Assembly: GCA_964520865.1 (NCBI GenBank) | Contig: CAZFOY010000008.1 | Location: 18,317-82,316 of the forward strand | DNA: 64,000 nt | Direction of reading: 5' to 3' | Origin: CAVQCT01 sp964520865 | GTDB lineage: Bacteria > Zixibacteria > MSB-5A5 > GN15 > FEB-12 | Shown here: positions 60,312-64,000 of the stretch, in pieces | Layout of the letters: each line of letters begins with the position of its first letter | Position numbering within the stretch: the first letter of the stretch is position 1 | Made by a program: the position numbers and the translations under genes | The notes under the pieces: model-generated | Databases searched by the model: none | The model's input: the letters and a program-made list of their open reading frames with translations, nothing else | What the model was told of the DNA's origin: nothing

Positions 60312-60875
60312 TTACTCTTCGCTTTTTTTCTGCGCCTTGGCCGTCGGTTTGGCTTTCGCCTTTTTCGCGGCCGTTTTCTTCGCGGCGCTGGCCTTGGCCT
60401 TCGCCTTGGTCGCAGTCTTCTTCGCCGGGCGCTTCTTTGTCGCCGATTTCATCTTGGTACCGGCCTTCTCCGCCGTCTCTTCGGTCTTCGCAGACCTGGT
60501 CGAGGCGCGCTTCGGGGTCGGAGTGTCGGCCTTGCCTTCGATCTCGATCGTCAGATGGCAATAACGCTTGTAATACCGATAGACGCGACCCATCGAACGA
60601 TACCGGATGCGCTTGGCCATCGGAGCGGCATCGACGAGGATCTTCTTGATTACGAGATCTTCAGGATGTAAATGATCCGTACCCTCTTTAGACAAAACGT
60701 TCGCCGCCGCCGACTTCAGCGTCTTGGCCATATGGCGGGCAGCCACTTTCGGCGTATAATTCAAAATACCGAGCGCCTTCTCGACCGGCAGGCCCTTGAC
60801 CAGTCCGGCCACCAAACGCATTTTGCGCGGCGGTATACTGACATAGCGCAGGCGCGCTTTTCCCGTGACGACCAT
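60312..60875 (-). CDS. rplV: Ribosomal protein L22 with Lys/Ala-rich tail
   Basis: The first about 112 residues are L22 (ARLRYVSIPPRKMRLVAGLV, VDAAPMAKRIRYRSMGRVYR). The next about 75 residues are a histone H1-like Lys/Ala/Thr tail (KKRPAKKTATKAKAKASAAK). Usual L22 is about 110-120 residues; L22 lines the exit tunnel, so the tail would project from the 50S surface. It is in frame with the body. Confidence 0.96.
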   Translation of the reverse strand: MVVTGKARLRYVSIPPRKMRLVAGLVKGLPVEKALGILNYTPKVAARHMAKTLKSAAANVLSKEGTDHLHPEDLVIKKILVDAAPMAKRIRYRSMGRVYRYYKRYCHLTIEIEGKADTPTPKRASTRSAKTEETAEKAGTKMKSATKKRPAKKTATKAKAKASAAKKTAAKKAKAKPTAKAQKKSEE

Positions 60876-60878
60876 GGC

Positions 60879-61175
60879 TTACTGCACTCCTTTCAGAGCG
60901 GAGGCGCGCTCGGTCAGCTTGCCGCCATGACCACGGAACGTCCGGGTAGGAGCAAACTCGCCGAGTTTATGACCGACCATGTTCTCGGTGACGTATATGG
61001 GTACGAACTTATTACCGGTATGAACGGCGAAAGTGTGCCCGACAAATTCCGGCAAAATGGTCGACCGGCGTGACCAGGTCTTGATCACTTTCTTGTCTCC
61101 GGTGTCATTAAGCACCTGAACCTTTTTCGCCAGATGTTCATCGACGAACGGTCCTTTTTTCAATGATCGAGGCAT
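60879..61175 (-). CDS. rpsS: Ribosomal protein S19
   Basis: S19 in the 30S head forms a complex with S13. The 98 residues begin PRSLKKGPFVDEHLAKKVQV and contain the SRRSTILPEFVGHTFAVHTG signature. Length is typical, and the stop is 3 bases before rplV. Confidence 0.98.
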   Translation of the reverse strand: MPRSLKKGPFVDEHLAKKVQVLNDTGDKKVIKTWSRRSTILPEFVGHTFAVHTGNKFVPIYVTENMVGHKLGEFAPTRTFRGHGGKLTERASALKGVQ

Positions 61176-61191
61176 CTATTACTCTCCGTCC

Positions 61192-62022
61192 CTATAATTT
61201 CACTCGCCGATCCTGAACAACATGATCGGTCGATTTCCGTTTACTTCTGGTTTTGTATCCCTTGGTCGGTTTACCCCACGGAGTGCAGGGATGACGACCA
61301 CCCGAGCTACGTCCCTCGCCGCCACCCATCGGGTGGTCAACCGGGTTCATCGCGACACCCCGAACCGACGGACGCCTTCCTCTCCAGCGCGTTGCGCCGG
61401 CTTTACCATAGACGATATTCTTGTGGTCCAGATTGGACACCTGGCCGATCGTCGCGAAGCATTTTTCGGGAACGGTCCGCATCTCGCCGGACGGCATCTT
61501 GAGCGTGACTTTGCCGCCTTCTTTGGCTACGAGCTGACAGAACGACCCGGCCGAACGGGCCATCTGGCCCCCTTTGCCGGGACGCAATTCGATATTATGA
61601 ACCGTGGTACCGAGCAGCATCCGGCCGAGCGGCATCGCATTGCCGATACGGTTTTCTACGGACTCACCTGCCATCAGAACGTCGTCGACCTTCAGGTTGT
61701 CCGGAGCGATGATATATCTTTTCTCTCCGTCCGCGTAGTGCAACAGGGCAATACGGGCGGAACGATTCGGATCGTATTCGATCGAGGCTACGCGGGCCGG
61801 GATGTCATGCTTGTTGCGCTTGAAATCGACCATACGATACATCCGTTTGTGGCCGCCTCCACGGCAGAATGCCGTGACCCGTCCTTTGTTGTTGCGGCCA
61901 CCCGATTTCCTGATCGGCTTGAGCAGCGACTTCTCGGGAATCACCGAAGTGATTTCATCGAACGTCGGGACCGCGCGGGACCTCAGCGACGGGGTTATGG
62001 GACGAAATTTCTTAACAGCCAT
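61192..62022 (-). CDS. rplB: Ribosomal protein L2
   Basis: L2 is needed for subunit joining and peptidyl transfer. The 276 residues start MAVKKFRPITPSLRSRAVPT and contain the conserved end region RGVAMNPVDHPMGGGEGRSS. The ATG at 62022 with GGTGG before it is chosen; a TTG four codons earlier is unlikely. Confidence 0.98.
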   Translation of the reverse strand: MAVKKFRPITPSLRSRAVPTFDEITSVIPEKSLLKPIRKSGGRNNKGRVTAFCRGGGHKRMYRMVDFKRNKHDIPARVASIEYDPNRSARIALLHYADGEKRYIIAPDNLKVDDVLMAGESVENRIGNAMPLGRMLLGTTVHNIELRPGKGGQMARSAGSFCQLVAKEGGKVTLKMPSGEMRTVPEKCFATIGQVSNLDHKNIVYGKAGATRWRGRRPSVRGVAMNPVDHPMGGGEGRSSGGRHPCTPWGKPTKGYKTRSKRKSTDHVVQDRRVKL

Positions 62023-62040
62023 CGTATCCACCAACCTTCA

Positions 62041-62334
62041 CTAAACATTCTCGAACATAGAAATGACCTCACCCTTCTTCAGACGCACGATGGCTTTCTT
62101 CCAGGTTGAGGTTTTGCCAATTACATATCTGGTGCGACGCTTCTTGCCCGGCACGACGATCGTGCGGACGGAATCGACTTTCACCTTGAAGAGGCGCTCA
62201 ACGGCCATCTTGATGGTGTACTTGTTCGCACCCTTATCAACTTCGAACACATACTCGTTGTTTAACTGGCGAAGCAGCGTGGAACGCTCGGTCGCCTTGT
62301 GCATCTTAATTATCTGGCGGGAGTCAAGACTCAT
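62041..62334 (-). CDS. rplW: Ribosomal protein L23
   Basis: L23 at the tunnel exit docks SRP and trigger factor. The 97 residues show STLLRQLNNEYVFEVDKGAN, KYTIKMAVERLFKVKVDSVR and a basic loop KKRRTRYVIGKTSTWKKA. It overlaps rplD by 4 bases. Confidence 0.97.
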   Translation of the reverse strand: MSLDSRQIIKMHKATERSTLLRQLNNEYVFEVDKGANKYTIKMAVERLFKVKVDSVRTIVVPGKKRRTRYVIGKTSTWKKAIVRLKKGEVISMFENV

Positions 62335-62954
62335 CCGAACACCTCGTGTACTTTCTCCAGCCCGGCCTTCGTAACGAAGACATAGTCGGCGTTAAGCAAA
62401 TCGTAGCCGTTGGCGAGGGCGGCGCGAGCGTACTTGACTTGCTGCAGGTTTCCGCAGGAGAGTTCGCACTTCTCGTTTCTGCCTTCGTCCAAGATCAGAC
62501 ACTTCTTGCCGGCGGCGTCGAAATGGCTCAGAATGTTGACGATTGCTTTCGTCTTGATCTCGGCAAGCTCGATCTGGTCGACAACCCTGATGCTCCCGCT
62601 CTTGGCCTTATCCGAGAAGACCGAACGGATCGCCAGCTTCTTCATCCTGCGGGGCATTTCGTTTCCGTAGAGACGTGGCGACGGACCGAAGACGATACCA
62701 CCGTGACGCCACACCGGCGAACGGGAAGTACCGGAACGGGCGTGACCCGTACCCTTCTGTCTCCACGGTTTCTTACCGCCACCGTTGACCTCGCGACGGG
62801 TCTTGACCTGGGCGTTGCCCTGCCGTTGCCGGGCGAGGTAGTTCACGATATACTGGTGAACCACGCCTTCATTCGGCTCGATCTCGAAGACTTCCGGTTT
62901 CAGTTCAACCGAACCGACTTCGGCGCCTTCCTGATTGTAAACTTTAACATTCAT
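62331..62954 (-). CDS. rplD: Ribosomal protein L4
   Basis: L4 reaches into the exit tunnel and in some bacteria represses the S10 operon. The 207 residues have VNGGGKKPWRQKGTGHARSG (the tunnel loop) and GGIVFGPSPRLYGNEMPRRM. Typical length. Confidence 0.97.
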   Translation of the reverse strand: MNVKVYNQEGAEVGSVELKPEVFEIEPNEGVVHQYIVNYLARQRQGNAQVKTRREVNGGGKKPWRQKGTGHARSGTSRSPVWRHGGIVFGPSPRLYGNEMPRRMKKLAIRSVFSDKAKSGSIRVVDQIELAEIKTKAIVNILSHFDAAGKKCLILDEGRNEKCELSCGNLQQVKYARAALANGYDLLNADYVFVTKAGLEKVHEVFG

Positions 62955-62969
62955 CGTATATATCCACCG

Positions 62970-63596
62970 TTAGCGACGATTCGTTGAACGAATCTTCAGC
63001 AACGCCCCGTCAAAACCGGGGACGGCTCCCTTAATCAGCATCAGATTTTCGTTTTCGATGATCTTCACGACTCGAAGATTCAGCGTGGTCACCATATCCC
63101 GGCCGAGGCGACCGGCCATCCGCTGACCCTTGAAGACGCGCGACGGATAGGATGAGGAACCGATCGATCCCGGCGCACGCCACCGGTCGGACTGACCGTG
63201 GGTAACATTGGCACCGCTGAAATGATGGCGCTTCATGCCGCCGGCGAATCCAAGACCGCGGGAAACACCGCTGACGTCGACCCGCTCGCCCGGCTTGAAC
63301 ATATCCACCTTTATCTCGGATCCGACCTCAAGCTCGGCGTCGTCGAAGCGCAGCTCGCGCAGATACCGCGTCGGTTCGACTCCCGCCTTGGCAAAATGTC
63401 CGGCCATCGCTTTGTTCACGTGCTGTTTGCGACGAGAATCAAAGCCCACCTGATAGCGGGCGTATCCGTCCTTTTCAACCGTCTTCTTGGCCACTACCGG
63501 ACAGGGGCCGGCCTGAATCACCGTCACCGGAATAGCTTCACCCGCTTCGGTGAAGATGCGGGTCATGCCGAGTTTCTTTCCAAAGATTTCCTTCAT
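62970..63596 (-). CDS. rplC: Ribosomal protein L3
   Basis: L3 starts 50S assembly near the peptidyl-transferase centre. The 208 residues include KEIFGKKLGMTRIFTEAGEA, the GRLGRDMVTTLNLRVVKIIE end and a Gly-rich loop SSYPSRVFKGQRMAGRLG. The ATG at 63596 is preferred over a TTG three codons upstream. Confidence 0.97.
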   Translation of the reverse strand: MKEIFGKKLGMTRIFTEAGEAIPVTVIQAGPCPVVAKKTVEKDGYARYQVGFDSRRKQHVNKAMAGHFAKAGVEPTRYLRELRFDDAELEVGSEIKVDMFKPGERVDVSGVSRGLGFAGGMKRHHFSGANVTHGQSDRWRAPGSIGSSSYPSRVFKGQRMAGRLGRDMVTTLNLRVVKIIENENLMLIKGAVPGFDGALLKIRSTNRR

Positions 63597-63610
63597 ACTG
63601 CTCAACCCTG

Positions 63611-63919
63611 TCAGGTTTTGATCTCCACGTCGACGCCGGCCGGAAGATCCAGCTTCATGAGGGCGTCCACTGTCTGCGGAGTCGATTCGTATATGTCGAT
63701 CAGGCGCTTGTGCACTCTCGTCTCGAACTGCTCACGCGACTTTTTGTCGACGTGAGGCGAGCGCAGAACGGTGTACACCGTACGCTTCGTCGGAAGCGGT
63801 ACCGGCCCGACTATTTTCGCTCCGGTGCGGAGAACCGTCCGGGCGATTTCCTTAGTCGATTTGTCGAGGGCATAGTGATCGTACGCCTTCAACCTGATTC
63901 TTATTTTCTGTACGTCCAT
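63611..63919 (-). CDS. rpsJ: Ribosomal protein S10
   Basis: S10 (NusE) also joins antitermination complexes with NusB. The 102 residues start QKIRIRLKAYDHYALDKSTK and hold KIVGPVPLPTKRTVYTVLRS. Typical, with tuf just upstream. Confidence 0.98.
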   Translation of the reverse strand: MDVQKIRIRLKAYDHYALDKSTKEIARTVLRTGAKIVGPVPLPTKRTVYTVLRSPHVDKKSREQFETRVHKRLIDIYESTPQTVDALMKLDLPAGVDVEIKT

Positions 63920-63935
63920 TATTCACGCACCTTAT

Positions 63936-64000
63936 TTACTCAACAACCTCGGCGATAACACCGGCGCCGACCGTCCGACCACCCTCACGAATGGCGAAAC
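63936..64000 (-). CDS. tuf: Elongation factor Tu, C-terminal fragment
   Basis: The last 20 codons read FAIREGGRTVGAGVIAEVVE and then TAA, which is the conserved end of EF-Tu. The rest of the gene lies beyond the right edge. It is in the str/S10 order directly before rpsJ. Confidence 0.95.
   Translation of the reverse strand, partial: FAIREGGRTVGAGVIAEVVE

Noticed and set aside
1..64000. CRISPR array or prophage
   Set aside because: No regularly spaced identical repeats with unique spacers, and no integrase, capsid or Cas-like gene, were found; the tandem repeats at 11-12 kb have only two units each.

Overview
The window is about 55% GC and comes from a Gram-negative (diderm) bacterium. This is shown by several outer-membrane barrel proteins (FadL-like, PorV/PorQ-like, an Omp85-type barrel), lipoproteins, a heptose 1,7-bisphosphate phosphatase domain, and UppP. 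The mix of a PorV-like protein, fibronectin-type III and PEGA proteins, an archaeal-type HMG-CoA synthase module and dispersed palindromic intergenic repeats best fits an uncultured lineage of the FCB superphylum, possibly Candidatus Zixibacteria. That placement is an inference; there is no rRNA in the window to test it.

Layout. 1-7.4 kb: acyl-CoA metabolism on the minus strand. It holds a cut-off methylcrotonyl-CoA carboxylase-type beta subunit, an AtuA-family protein, two tandem paralogous small membrane proteins on the plus strand behind a near-consensus promoter, and an archaeal-type HMG-CoA synthase / acetoacetyl-CoA thiolase / DUF35 trio. 7.6-15.1 kb: a secreted protein of unknown function and a minus-strand heat-shock cluster transcribed hsp20-dnaK-dnaJ/cbpA-clpB, with palindromic repeats filling the gaps. 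15.3-24.2 kb: a HEAT-repeat protein, a BamB-like lipoprotein and a very large peptidase-propeller-Omp85 fusion, then a radical SAM enzyme (AmrS) and a heptosyltransferase-GmhB fusion. 24.2-31.8 kb: UppP, a small barrel protein, an NSS-family transporter with its tiny MetS-type subunit, an SbcD-like nuclease and an NtrC-type regulator. 31-41.6 kb: envelope genes (FN3 lipoprotein, PEGA protein, polyprenyl sugar-phosphate transferase, PorV-like, GH57 glycosidase, TPR membrane protein, FadL-like). 41.8-47.9 kb: three tRNA genes (Arg-CCU, Pro-CGG, Pro-GGG) interspersed with housekeeping genes (apt, acylphosphatase, LOG-like protein, surE, a family 2 glycosyltransferase, a MerR regulator, gpsA, plsY). 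48-64 kb: one continuous minus-strand S10-spc-alpha ribosomal cluster running from tuf (cut at the right edge) to rplQ, with secY, adk, map, infA and rpoA embedded, ended by a strong terminator.

Nearly all genes lie on the minus strand. The plus-strand genes are the two small membrane proteins, the secreted protein at 7.6 kb and the transporter pair at 26-28 kb. The most unusual points are the protease-propeller-barrel fusion translationally coupled to a BamB-like lipoprotein, a DUF35 protein without zinc ligands in an archaeal-type HMG-CoA synthase operon, the glycosyltransferase-phosphatase fusion, a long leader with a possible pseudoknot before the PorV-like gene, and basic low-complexity tails on ribosomal proteins S3, L22 and L17.
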